NCBI GenBank assembly: GCA_035048485.1 | Contig: CM068592.1 | Coordinates: 36,030,001-36,094,000, forward strand | Reading direction: 5' to 3' | Source of the DNA: Pteria penguin | Taxonomy: Eukaryota > Mollusca > Bivalvia > Pterioida > Pteriidae | Length of the DNA stretch: 64,000 bases | In this document: positions 52,101-63,757 of the stretch, one piece after another | Numbering within the stretch: position 1 is the stretch's first letter | Layout of the letters: every line of letters begins with the position of its first letter | Translations under genes and position numbers: made by a program | The notes under the pieces: model-generated | Databases searched by the model: none | What the model saw: the letters and a program-made list of their open reading frames with translations, nothing else | Told to the model about the DNA's origin: nothing

Positions 52101-55100
52101 ACCACAGATCTGATCTAGACCTAACAGAGGTAGGAATGGAATAACAAGATCCAGCACAGCATTTTGACCCTCAGACATTGTGACCACAGATCTGATCCAG
52201 ATCTGAGAGAGGTAAAAATGCAATACCAAGTCCCAGCATAGCATTTTAACCTACCCAGTCACTGTGACCAGAGAATGAATCCTGACTTGACATAGGTGAG
52301 AAGAGAATAGCAAGTTGCTTCATAGCATTTTGACCTACTCAGACATTGTGACCAGAGAATGTATCCTGACCTGACAGAGGTAGGAATGCAATAACAAGTT
52401 CCAGCACAGCATTTTGACCTACTCAGACATTGTGACCAGAGAATGAATTCTGACCTGACAGAGGTAGGAATGCAATAACAAGTTCCAGCACAGCATTTTG
52501 ACCTACTCAGACATTGTGACCAGAGAATGAATTCTGACCTGACAGAGGTAGGAATGCAATAACAAGTTCCAGCACAGCATTTTGACCTACTCAGACATTG
52601 TGACCAGAGAATGAATTCTGACCTGACAGAGGTAGGAATGCAATAACAAGTTCCAGCACAGCATTTTGACCTACTCAGACATTGTGACCAGAGAATGAAT
52701 TCTGACCTGACAGAGGTAGGAATGCAATAACAAGTTCCAGCACAGCATTTTGACCTACTCAGACATTGTGACCAGAGAATGAATTCTGACCTGACAGAGG
52801 TAGGAATGCAATAACAAGTTCCAGCACAGCATTTTGACCTACTCAGACATTGTGACCAGAGAATGAATTCTGACCTGACAGAGGTAGGAATGCAATAACA
52901 AGTTCCAGCACAGCATTTTGACCTACTCAGACATTGTGACCAGAGAATGAATTCTGACCTGACAGAGGTAGGAATGCAATAACAAGTTCCAGCACAGCAT
53001 TTTGACCTACTCAGACATTATGACCAGAGAATGTATCCTGACCTGACAGAGGTAGGAATGCAATAACAAGTTCCAGCACAGCATTTTGACCTACCCAGAC
53101 ATTATATGCCTCTAAGGCGTTAGGGTATATTCTTAAAGCTGTATACTTTATGTTCGCATATTATGGGTAAATTTAATCTAAACTGTTTTGATTATATGTA
53201 TAAGCCTAAAACATATTTTAAAAAGGCCCTTGGAAATGTTGTGATCAAATTTGTCTTATTAAGTGAGATGCGGCTGTGTAAAACGCGATGTTTGTAAACA
53301 AAATATGTTTACAACCAACTTATCACGTGATCTAATTTAGAAACTGTATCATGGAGGGCGAGGTAAATAAACTTGACGAGTAACTTTGAAAATCTGCTTT
53401 CAAGTCTGCTAAAGTTAGTATTTACTGAAATTGTTATCTTTTGGAGTCTCCCTTCGTCGTATTTGTTTTGATTACACTGGGCATGCGCGAAGTCAGGTTA
53501 CAGTTGTATTTATGGAATACCCTCTTTATTTACGAAGTATGTTCTTTTTATTTTGATATCTCCGAAGGTTTGAAGCAACAAAAACTGTTATTAACGCAAA
53601 GTTGATAACTTCAACCATACGAGAAAAATATAGTTTTTGCTTTAATTTTTGAAATTATACCGAATTGTAGGGTATACAACTTTAACTTTATCACTGAAGT
53701 ATTCAATAACTCATTTAACTTATCTGAAACTACATCTAAGATAAGGAAAGATTAAATAATCTTTACTCTCAATACATCACATTTCAAATTACAAAGATAT
53801 TTTGAGTTATCAAGAGGTGAATTAAACATTTACTGAAAACTTCAACATACTTAATTTGGACTAAAGATAGTTTGACTCAACCAGAAGTTCAAATTAACAA
53901 GTACACAAGAATCTACTATACCTTAAATTTGGAAAACAATAAGAAAATGAGGTAAGATAACAGCAATGTGAAACAGAATGAAAGTCATAAAGCTCTAAAA
54001 TTAAGTGAAGGAAATTGTAAGGGTGTAAAAGGATAAACAAAAGATTAAGAGAAACAGCAAACAAAATGGATGAAATCATTCTTATTGAAAAAGAAGAACA
54101 GAATGTCACTGGCTTTGATATTACAAATTATACCTAAAAAATTCCTGGATCACGACAGTAAAAAATACCTTATAATTCAAAAGTCATATAAATACTAACC
54201 AATCAGAATGTATGCTTCAGGAACAAACTTAAACAAGAGGGTGTATAAACATTCTACACATTTTTCTGTTGCTGGCTTCATAGAGATTCCAAATTCAGAA
54301 ATTTGTAAAAGTACAGGACATTTAGATTTCATCCTATCTTTTCTCAATTTTCCCCTATTATTCTACCTTGATTTATGTTTTTAATTAATTCTGTAAGTCT
54401 TGCAGATCAAGAAGGAAGGGGTTTCGTGTTGGGCTACCACTCTGATTAATGAATTATAACAAAAAAGGTCATTTTCAGTTATTTTCAAATATGTAAATCT
54501 CCCTCTTCCCTGGCAAAATTCTATTTAAATAAAATGGATCCCCTTTCTCTTCAACAAATTTAACTACTAAGGAATAGAGAAAAAGTCTTTATAAATCACT
54601 GGATCCACCCTTGAGTGCATTATTTTACATACATTTCAGTGCAATACAATACACAAAAAAACAATTAGAAATTTAGACTTCTAACCCCAAATCAGACTGG
54701 TTAGTAATAAATATGTTATGGTGTGCTAACAGGCATTCTATTGGTTGAAGTGAGATGAAAGGATTTGATTCTGGTTAAATAAGGTCAACATGCTGCAATA
54801 CAAGCAGAAGTCATTCTAAGTCATCACATGCAGTAGAAATGAGTAAGTGGCTTTTTTACACCCTCCTATGTCCAATAATCATGGCTAATCAGGAAATGTA
54901 CCCAGAATTCCATTCATTCAGTAAGTAGTCTTCTATTCTTGCAAAAAGTATACATTGTACCAAGACTCTTCTGCCTACGTACAATGCACTATACTATGTC
55001 AAATTGACATTAATACTCAGTAATTTTTTTTTCCACTAAATAGTGATATGGTAAATCACCTCCCCTCCCCCCACGTAGTAAATTCTCCTTAAAATATTAA

Positions 55101-58100
55101 TAATACTAAATATAGTGAAGTACATCAGAATATAATCCTTTGCAGTTAAATTTCAAAGACTATTTCAACTTTATTTCTACTACAGGCTATCTATGAAGGA
55201 AATTCAAGTAAAAAGATGAAAAAAAATCTTTAAGGTCTATCTGAGTGTTTTCCAAAAGAAGTCCTCTGAAAATTAACCACATAACTTGAATATTGGAACA
55301 AGAAGTGTTTGCGAAACAATAATGCCCCAGAGCATAAGCTGTATCCAAATATTAATGAATATTGTGTGACATGACAGTATTCTATAAAAAGTTGAGTTAT
55401 TATTACAATGTACGTAATGTCGTGATTATAAAGAATCTAGTTACCCTATATCCAGTATATACCAACGCCTTTTCTATACTGAGCAGCTAGTTATTGAAAT
55501 ATCTACTGATACAAAAGTGTTATAGGTAAAAAGAAGGAAGTGAGCACACCTTAAGACCTTCACCCCAGAGAAGTGAGTACTAAACTGAGTAACATCCAAG
55601 AAAATTAAGTACTAATCTGAGATTTTACTGTTTGATTAACTACTAGAGAAAACATGGAATAGTATCATTATTATGCAGTGTGCCAGACTAGCCCACTGCC
55701 CCAACACTAGAAAAATAGTGACTGGGCTTGTAGAAATTAGGTGAACACTATCCCTATAAGTTTAGAGAAAATTTCAATGCAGTTTCAAATATTCATCTCA
55801 AAATTATTGATATGTAATCAACTTGCTGGAATAAATCTCAAAATTTACAAACTATTTCCTGTGTTGTTCCTTTGTTTTAAAGCATTTTCATCAAACTTTC
55901 TGGCAAATTTCATGATCCATTGAGATTTTGTATAACATCCTGTGATATGCCAGTAGATTTCTGGTTACCAAGGTAGGACTTCTTCATCTATCACCATGAG
56001 AGGATAAAGTAAGAGAACTTACTGAATTTTAAAGTTGAAAAGGAAGGCAATTTTTAAATAAAGAGTTACCACTCGAGTTGAGTTTTCTTTTCTTATTGTC
56101 AGAAAATAGATGGGACTAGTAAAATCTGCTTCAGGGTAGTCATTTTACTGAAGAACTAGCCTGACTTGTTAAGTATTATAAAAAGGTTTCTGGGGTTGAC
56201 TGATTATGAGGAAACCCCAAGTTTTCATTAAGATTATGATTATTAGACATCTTACCTAATCTACACTACTTTGTCGCTTAATGTCATCTCTAGATAACTT
56301 CTTTTATAGTTTAACATTCATATATATTTATGGTACAAAAATTATTAATCTAAACCCCCCCCCCTCCTTTTTCATTTCAAATGTATGAATGTGATGTGAA
56401 AAATCATACATGTAAATCAAAACTACAATGCTCAAAGAACATTTGTGACTCCAATCGATATTTCAAAAGTATGACTCCTAAAAGGCAAAGCTATCTCTGT
56501 ATGTTCCATTGCTTTACAATATATACAGTTTGAAAAAAAAGGTACCTAATCAAACAATTTGAACAACAAATAAGAAAAAGTAAATCAAAATTAGAATAGC
56601 CACTTCAGGATGAATACACCCCTCTCCTGGAAACAACATCATGTATTGCTAATTATGAGGGAATTATATATATATATATATAAAATCACTGTGACTTTCA
56701 CCTGAAGGTCAGAGTCACAACACATCTTTTCTTGTGATGTTTGAAACCAGCCCAAGCAATAATGATTTTAAATGTTAAAGTCCTACAAATTACTCTTCAA
56801 AATATCACTAATAGTTAAAGTTTAAGAAGAAAATGCTCTTTGATAAAGAGGTCTGAAAAGATTGTATAATTTTAAAGCTGATGTTACTACAAATATATAA
56901 AATGTAAATGTCTTCCCAGTTCAAAAGATATCACTTAAGTCTTATAGAAAGTGCTCTATAATGTTAGTAAATTGTCAAGGTCACATAGGGAAAAAAGTTG
57001 CCATCATTTTAAAACTTATGTTATAAGGTCAAGAGGTAAAAATTGCTGATACTATTTGAAGTTCTTTGAAATTTAATGAAATATGAAACCTTTCTTTTTC
57101 CTTAAGTACAAGAGGTAGTGTTCTCATTCACAAAAGCTTGATGGATGGACCAACTAATAGGGAGTTTCTGATATTCCCCAAACTTTATGTGTTGGGAGGA
57201 ACAATTTCCTTATAAGGTAAAAACTAATCAATGTTGGTCAAGAATAATAACTTACTGAGTTAAAGTTAATGACTGGCATACTCTTCATTACTTTTTTTTT
57301 TAAATGATTATCAGTTTTAAGAAATTTGACTTTCAAAGCTAGATGGTAGATGCACACTGTGTTTTTATCAAAGCACTTAAGCCAACGGAACACTCTACTA
57401 ATGATGCTATTTCACACGCTATGTAGATAGAGAGAGAGAGAGTGTGGGTGATAAACAATATGTCTACCTCCTTCATGTACTGCCATTGTCCAGCGCCCGA
57501 GTCACAGCGTATAAAGGTCACTTGGTTATAGGAGGCATCCACACATACGTTATCATCGGTCATTATTTGTTGTTTACTGGTATAGGAGAATACCTAGAGG
57601 TCATGCACACAATATTATATCACACAAAAATGCCACAATGACTACTGCACGTCATTTCTACTGTAATGATATCTTCACAGGTAATGCTTTCCAAGCCATT
57701 AATATGTGCAACAAATGCCTTTACTTCATGACTGTTTTCTTTAAGCTAACGCACAGAGTTGTGCAACTGAACAATCAAAATTTACGACTATTGATTTTTG
57801 GATATTTGATTATAAACACTAGCAAATCTATGCATTAAAGACTGCAACCTATTAATGGCTTTTATAAACAAGAACAGATGAAGGCACTAACAAGAAAAGG
57901 TTTAGGTTGAAGACAATGTATCACAGAACCTAGACCTTCACTAAGCAATATAATACAACAGACTGGTGTTTTGCAGCATGCTGAAAAACAAGTAGTAAGA
58001 AATCATATCGCTACATGGGTGCATCAAACAACTACAGGAGTTGTCTCCCCGGATGTGGAGCTCTTCAGTTTTACCTCTTTGTCATACTCCCACTTCTGAT

Positions 58101-61100
58101 TGCCACCTAGACCATGGCATTGAAATAATTTTACAGGTCCACTAACTGAGGATACATCCAGACAGACGTCATCTGTTTGTAATGCTTTCTTTTTAGTATA
58201 TGAAAACACCTGGAAATTGTCGCACATGGTACATTAAGAACAGAATACAACATCTATAGATTTTTTCAAACCTGAGCTGGAAGTCAAGTGAATAGATTAG
58301 TATTAAGTCATATTCATTCAACAAATATACATGTATTACAAAGCAAAACAAAATGTTATCAAGGCACTGTGAGACCAACATATGGATTATTATTTGTTAT
58401 CATATATGACAATCTGGGTTTTTAACCCAGGTAGCTCTATGAATAAAATGTTTATATCGTTGTAAGAAATTCCTTGGCTCGAATCCATGTCTGGCCTATC
58501 TTTTTCCCTGCTTGTTATACACATAATAAATCTTCTGACAATTATATCAAATTATACACAAGATGTTATTACTTTAAGTCTAGACAAAGCCACAAAGAAA
58601 TGAACACTTTGTCCTTTCCAAACATCACAGAACATTTTCAAGACTCCATCTCATAGGCTAATTTAACTTCTTGTATTTGTATATCTGATTAATTAAACTC
58701 ATGAAACATATGGTAAAATGTACTTTCAGGTATCTGGTTACAAAGTTTTTGTAAAGATTGCCAGTAGAACTGAACACTTTCAACACTGACTCAATATATA
58801 AACTATGCTTTCAGTTTCACATACTTTGTATCTAATGGCAAATTTGGTCTTCTTCTTCATGCACTTTCATAGTTATATCCTTACACACCTTAATGTAATA
58901 TATGCATTAATATATTCATGCAAAGAATGACAAACATTCACATATGAAACCAAGATGACATACCTGGTTACCCCCCATTCCATGACAATGGACTAATCCT
59001 ACTTTTTCTCCACTCTTTCTACCCATACTGTCTATACACTGACCAGTTTCTTTATTTCTTATCTGAAAAAAAAAAAAGAATTTGAATATTTGTACTGACA
59101 GCCGGTCTGCTTGCAAATGAAATGATTAACATTAAATCTGATTGTAATAATACATCTAACCAAGATTTTTCTATCTGTAGCGTGACAGCATTTGCTTCAT
59201 GCATGACACAGAAATTCAGACATACACAACAGACCTAACCCAGGCATTTGGGAATCTTTTACGTGTCTTCTGTAAGCATTTTGGTTTTTTGTCTCGTTTG
59301 ATAAATAGGACACCAAACCAGTTGCTGGTGGGGTTTGAATATTGGACCTCTTGACATACAGCCCTTCTCTTCCATAGACATGAATTCAAAATAATATTTG
59401 TTGGAAGCACCAATAACAGTTAAACTTCAACATCTTTGACCTGCACCCTTACTATGGGCAGACTGAGTGGATTAAACTGACCTCTTCTCAAGCATGACAT
59501 TCGAGCAGTATCCATGACTTTGTATAATGAAGACAATAGGTTGTTCCACTTACAATTTCTAAGCAATGATATTCTGTTGAGATCTGTGATTCTGTGATGT
59601 TCAGTGATCTGTGAAATTTAATATCTGATTACTCACCTCCTCAAGAGCATTGTGTTCTAGTGGCATCAGTGTGTATGGTGTTCTAGTGACATCTATGTGC
59701 ATGGTATTCTAGTGACATCTGTGTACATGATATTCTAGTGACATCGGTGTACATGATATTCTAGTGACATCGGTGTACATAGTATTCTAGTGACATCTGT
59801 GTACATATCCCATAAACATCTATATATGTGGTATTCTAGTGATATCTATGTACATGATATTCTAGTGAAATCTGTGTACATGGTATTCTAGTGACATCGG
59901 TGTACATAGTATTCTAGTGACATCTGTGTAAATGGTGTTCTAGTGACATTGGTGTAAATGGTATTCTACTGACATCTGTGTGCATAGAATTCTAGTGAAA
60001 TCCATGTGCATTGTATTCTAGTGGCATCTGTGTACATGGTATTCTACTGACATCTGCATGTATGGTATTCTAATGACGTCTGTACATGTTATTCTAGTGA
60101 CATATGGGAGTACGGTGTTCTAGTGACATCTGTGTGTATGGTATTCATGGTATTCTAGTGACATCTGTGTACATGATATTCTACCGACATCTGTGTAAAT
60201 AGTATTCTAGTGACATCTGTGTACATGGTATTCTTGAGACATCTGTGTATACATTTTATTCTAGTGACATCTGTGTACATGATATTCTAGTGACATCTGT
60301 GTGTATGGTATTCTAGTGACATCTATGGTGTGTAAGGTACTCTAGTGATTTCTGTATAAATGGTATTCTAGTGACATCTGTGTACATGGTATTCTTGTGA
60401 CATCTGTGTACATGATATTCCAGTGACATCTGTGTGCACTGTATTCTAGTGACATCTGTGTACATGGTATTCTAGTGACATCTCTGTACATGGTATTCTA
60501 GTGACATCTGTGTGCATTGTATTCCAGTGACATCTGTGTACATGGTATTCTAGTGATATCTGTGTGCACTGTATTCTAGTGACATCTGTGTACATGGTAT
60601 TTTAGTGACATCTGTGTGCACTATTCTTGTGACATCTGTGTGCACTGTATTCTAGTGACATCTTTGTACATGGTATTCTAGTGACATCTGTGTACGTTAT
60701 TCTAGTGACATCTGTGAACATGATATTGCAGTGACATCACTGTGTACAGTATTCTAGTGATATGTGTGTAAATTATCTGTGTAAATGGTATTCTACTGAC
60801 ATCTGTGTGCATTGTATTCTAGTGACATCTGTGTGTATGGTATTCTAGTGAATTTTGGTGACTAATAGAATCTATCTGATTTGGTGTCTGGTGATGACTG
60901 AAAAATGCTCTTACCTAAATGTCCAGTTAATTGAGTCCTTATCAAGGCTTGCAGAATGATTATTTTTCTCCCATATGTACTCTTACCGACAAATTCGTTT
61001 GTAAACATTGACATGTGCTTTTTGTGCATATTACCACACATCTGACCCATTTAACGGAAAAACCAACTCATCTCTATATTTATTCATTATGTTAGTGAAC

Positions 61101-63146
61101 ACCAACAACAATACCTTACTCAGATCGAAACACATATATCAATGAATACATACAAAGATATTCAAGTTGTACTTCACCATACATAATCAACCACTATAAA
61201 CACCACAAGACCACAAAAGCATATATTACACTGATGCACAATGATGTCAGCATAATGCCAGTAACATTTCCTGCTAAGTGCTTGTTGCTTATTTTCCACC
61301 CCACTGTGGATTACAGACTGATTATTTTGGACAAACAATGAGGATAATTCTGTAAACATGAGAGAAATATGTATCTTGATATTTATAGCTTTTGTGTAAT
61401 CCTCTCCCTTAGTGCATGGTATACAAGTGACATCTGTGTGTATAGTATTATAGTGACACATGTAAGGAAATTTATAATTTCTGTGTACTCACCTCCCCTA
61501 GTGCACGATATTCTAGTGGTTTCTGTTACAGATATTTATAGTTTGTGTACTCACCTCTCCTAATGCATGGTATTCTAGTGGCATCTGTGATTCTGGATAC
61601 ACATTCTCTAGGTACCACTTAAAACTCTTGCAGCGTAACCTCTCCCTTAATTCCTTTCTTTCTGTGATGTCACCATAGCTTGTACTTTTTACACCTAAAG
61701 CAGAGAAATGACCATATCACAAAAAGACCTACTCAGATGTATGATTGGTATTTAAATCAGGAATGTAACACACATAAATACTGATCAGGAATAAAGACAT
61801 ATTATACTGTATTAAATAAAGTTTTATCTCAGGGTTTAAACATCATTTCCAATCCCATTTTCTTTTAAATTAAGAACAGAAAATTCCAAATGTCAATCCT
61901 GGTATTAATAAAAATAAGATGTGTATGTGAAATATGAATGCCTTCGGCAGCAACAAAGTCCAAATAAGGCAAATTTTGCAATGTCCTTTATCTTGATTAC
62001 ACCCCATCCCATGGGAATACACATGTGAAATATGGAAGTCCCATCTCTTACGATTCATAAGTTATAACCAATGTTAAGGTTTTTTAAATGCAGGTCTAAA
62101 GGTCTTAGTCAAGGTTACAAGATATAATAATTATGGTACCAATGGAAAGGTTTTGTCACAAGGAGTATGCATATGAAATATTAAAGCCCTATCACCTACC
62201 ATTCAAAAGTTATAGCATGGACTATTTATTCATAAATTTTGATCAAACTCCAAGGGAAAGGCAAAAAAGTCAAAAACTTTTTTGTACTAGTAGAAAGGTA
62301 TTCCCACAAGATATACACATGTGAAATATTAAAGCTCTATCACTTAGCATTTAAAAGTTACAGCATAAGGTCTTTTTCCTAAATACAGGCCAAATTCCAA
62401 TGTCAAGGTCAGAGGGTCAAATTTTATTGTACAAAATGAAACGTCTTCCCACAAGAAATACAAATGTGAAATATGAAAGCCCTATCATCTACATTTACAA
62501 TTTTATGCATCTTTTATTGAATGGGACGGAATGACAATCAGACAGACAACCCAAACAAGACGGAACATAAAAAATAGAAGTTTGTTGCTTTGTATAGTAC
62601 ACATAAAGATGATTAAAATCATGTCTGAACTGATGATATCCCTTTTTTATATATTCATGGTAGTTTTAAAAAGAGGTCTGTATGCTTCGTTCTTAAAGTT
62701 ATGCGAGATTAGTTTATGCAACACTAATGCCACGACAGTCACATTTAACTTAAATAAGACTGAATTCTTACAATGGGATAGACAGATGAAAATTGATCTC
62801 AGTTCTTTCTAAACCATGTTAGCTGTCTTTACTTTGTCTTTTTTTATTTGACATTTTAAGAATAAATTCCTAGTTAGATAGTAGAGGGTCTTTAACAATT
62901 GACTATTAAAACTCAACTCTTAAGCATTTATAAACAAATTTATCATTTTTATGTTTATACAGTACCTGGATTTATCTTATAGAAGAATTCTTTGTACTCG
63001 TCCATCCAGACCTCAACGATTCTCTGTGTGTTATGATTGATGATTCTGGCCACGCCCCCTGGCCAGGAATATGGAGACGTCTTACGGAACACATGACCAA
63101 CACGAGAACATGTCACAATGAATATCTTCCCACCACACATCCATAT
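49127..63146 (-). CDS. GALNT1: Polypeptide N-acetylgalactosaminyltransferase, GALNT1/13 type (3' half)
   Basis: A Golgi enzyme that transfers GalNAc from UDP-GalNAc to Ser/Thr, the first step of mucin-type O-glycosylation. Seven exons are visible: 62966-63146, 61555-61694, 58964-59062, then 58075-58209 and/or 57468-57593, then 51200-51278 and 49127-49182. With one beta exon they encode about 229 (first version) or 226 (second) residues plus a stop. The first exon is the end of the catalytic domain ([11 protein letters not shown]). The rest is the linker and three beta-trefoil repeats of a ricin-type lectin domain with QCID, VCLD and QCLG CLD-like motifs. It aligns without gaps to recalled human GALNT1; GALNT13 is equally possible. 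The upstream catalytic and transmembrane exons are outside the window. Confidence 0.9.
49988..51260 (-). repeat. 72-bp minisatellite repeating a GALNT lectin exon and its donor
   Basis: About 17 units. On the gene strand each contains the 63-nt coding stretch [20 protein letters not shown] plus Ile and ends CTATAG|GTAAGTGACATGC (variant CTGTAG|GTAAGT). Read through, each unit has an in-frame TGA just past its donor. The real exon is the high-coordinate end unit, which alone has the acceptor and the TLELR codons. The plus-strand ORFs across it are artefacts of the unit length. Confidence 0.95.
51200..51278 (-). CDS. GALNT1: GALNT exon: start of lectin gamma repeat (source of the 72-bp array)
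   Basis: 79 nt, entered in phase 0 and left in phase 1. It encodes [20 protein letters not shown] and KDSPSI (human [25 protein letters not shown]). The acceptor is TTTTTTAATAG at 51279-51280 and the first donor CTATAG|GTAAGT at 51198-51199. The donor recurs every 72 bp downstream. Confidence 0.88.
51279..51830. other. GALNT intron segment
   Basis: AT-rich intron with a G run at about 51502. Nothing else recognisable. Confidence 0.5.
51835..53105. repeat. 84-bp minisatellite
   Basis: About 14 units, diverged at the left and nearly identical from 52300 to 53100, containing CCTGACAGAGGTAGGAATGC and CATTTTGACCTACTCAGACA. It lies in the GALNT intron before the gamma exon. I found no match to any GALNT exon, unlike its neighbours. 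Confidence 0.92.
53106..57467. other. GALNT intron, single-copy sequence
   Basis: About 4.3 kb of AT-rich intron. Short ORFs carry no conserved motif. An (AT)n run lies near 56668. A GTCAAGGTCA-type interspersed-repeat relic may occupy 56690-57180. Confidence 0.45.
57468..57593 (-). CDS. GALNT1: GALNT exon: lectin beta repeat, version B (duplicate, probably alternative)
   Basis: 126 nt, phase 0 to 0. It encodes [20 protein letters not shown] then [13 protein letters not shown] (42 residues). It has the same start and end motifs as version A but has diverged strongly inside and lacks GGNQ. Good splice sites (CTCTAG and GAG|GTAGAC) and an open frame argue that it is functional. Equal phases allow A or B to be used singly, or both together. 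A (GA)n tract lies just downstream at 57425. Confidence 0.85.
58075..58209 (-). CDS. GALNT1: GALNT exon: lectin beta repeat, version A
   Basis: 135 nt, phase 0 to 0. It encodes [20 protein letters not shown] then [15 protein letters not shown]. This is the version closest to vertebrate GALNT1 (45 residues, CHHLKGNQLWEYD). The acceptor is CCAG|GTGTTT and the donor GAG|GTAAAA. Confidence 0.9.
58425..58500 (+). mobile_element. tRNA-like SINE head, decayed
   Basis: TAGCTCTATGAATAAAATG resembles an A box region and TTGGCTCGAATCCATG a B box, in tRNA-like spacing. The remainder of this intron (58210-58963) shows nothing else. Confidence 0.45.
58964..59062 (-). CDS. GALNT1: GALNT exon: lectin alpha repeat
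   Basis: 99 nt, phase 0 to 0. It encodes [20 protein letters not shown] and [13 protein letters not shown], with the CxD and QxW-like core of a ricin repeat. Confidence 0.92.
59165..59400 (-). mobile_element. Decayed SINE (minus strand)
   Basis: GGGAATCTTTTACGTG and GGGTTTGAATATTGGACC match the SINE core and B box of the copy at 63520-63755, with many changes. Confidence 0.6.
59636..60860 (-). repeat. 24-25-bp minisatellite derived from a GALNT exon edge
   Basis: About 48 degenerate units reading TATTCTAGTGACATCTGTGT on the plus strand. The last 30 nt of the exon at 61555-61694 reads GCATGGTATTCTAGTGGCAT then CTGTG. At the far left (59636-59660) a unit is again preceded by a donor-like CTCACCTCCTCAAGAG. 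Confidence 0.92.
61400..61554 (-). repeat. Extra copies of the GALNT linker-exon edge with donor
   Basis: Two or three longer units, each with CTCACCTCC/TCTAGTGC-type sequence (gene strand GAG|GTGAGT) joined to the ATTCTAGTG motif. This bridges the true exon and the short-unit array. The sequence between (60860-61400) is ordinary AT-rich intron. Confidence 0.82.
61555..61694 (-). CDS. GALNT1: GALNT exon: linker (source of the 24-25-bp array)
   Basis: 140 nt, ending in phase 0. It contains [20 protein letters not shown] and [20 protein letters not shown]. The donor is GAG|GTGAGT at 61553-61554. The last 30 nt are the seed sequence of the downstream array. Confidence 0.92.
61990..62530 (+). 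repeat. Interspersed repeat, same family as 25560-25975
   Basis: Three partly degraded internal units containing TGTGAAATATGAAAGCCCTA and AAAAGTTATA, ending near GACAGACA. Flanking intron (61695-61990 and 62530-62965) holds nothing else. Confidence 0.6.
62966..63146 (-). CDS. GALNT1: GALNT exon: end of catalytic domain
   Basis: 181 nt, entered in phase 0 and left in phase 1. It starts [20 protein letters not shown] and contains [16 protein letters not shown] and [12 protein letters not shown], the Gal/GalNAc-T motif end and the adjoining catalytic region. Confidence 0.93.
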
Positions 63147-63519
63147 CTATAAAGACAGACATCTTTTGCCATTAAGCTAGAAATGGAGGCAGGCTGGAAC
63201 AGTGAGATTACACAAGATTTTTAATCTGACAGTGTAAAATAATTTATTATTCTCTTGTCTCTCTGTCATCCAGACAGGCTGACTGACATCCTATGTCATA
63301 GTACCACCGTCAGGTAAAACATCCCTCACTGTTTCAGACTTAATACGGCATCGACCACATTTTACAGCCCTTCATCAAATAAGAGCTGCCAATGTCTATA
63401 AGAAATCACTGTGGTATAGTGTTAATCATGAGTAGATGTGACAGGAAGTCAATTAGTATGACTGGATCTGTCAGACTGATTGACTGAGTATTGTTTTACC
63501 TCACTCCACGTTTATTTCA

Positions 63520-63757
63520 AATTCACATATATGGTAATGGCATCTGCCTGAGGCATTGCATTGAAATTTCTACCTTTGCAACAGACTCACCCGAAGCAGT
63601 GAGGGATCTTTTACGTGCCATGCCTACCGTGACACGGGACCTCGGTTTTCACTGTCTCATCTGAAAGACAGAGCCATGTGTGCCCATGGCGGGAATTGAA
63701 CCTGGGACCTCTAAGTCACAAGCCGAGCACCTCATCCACTCAGCCATACCGGCTTAG
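63520..63757 (-). mobile_element. tRNA-derived SINE, full length
   Basis: Minus-strand head GCCGGTATGGCTGAGTGGAT (A box) and CCCAGGTTCAATTCCCGCC (B box), then the shared body with GATGAGACAGTGAAAACCGA and GGTGAGTCTGTTGCAAAGG. It is the best preserved copy in the window. The rest of 63147-64000 is intron with a body fragment of the same SINE near 63260-63350. Confidence 0.88.

Noticed and set aside
51835..53105. 84-bp array as a sixth exon-derived array
   Set aside because: I compared its unit with all visible GALNT exons and found no match. The source may be an unseen exon, but this cannot be claimed.
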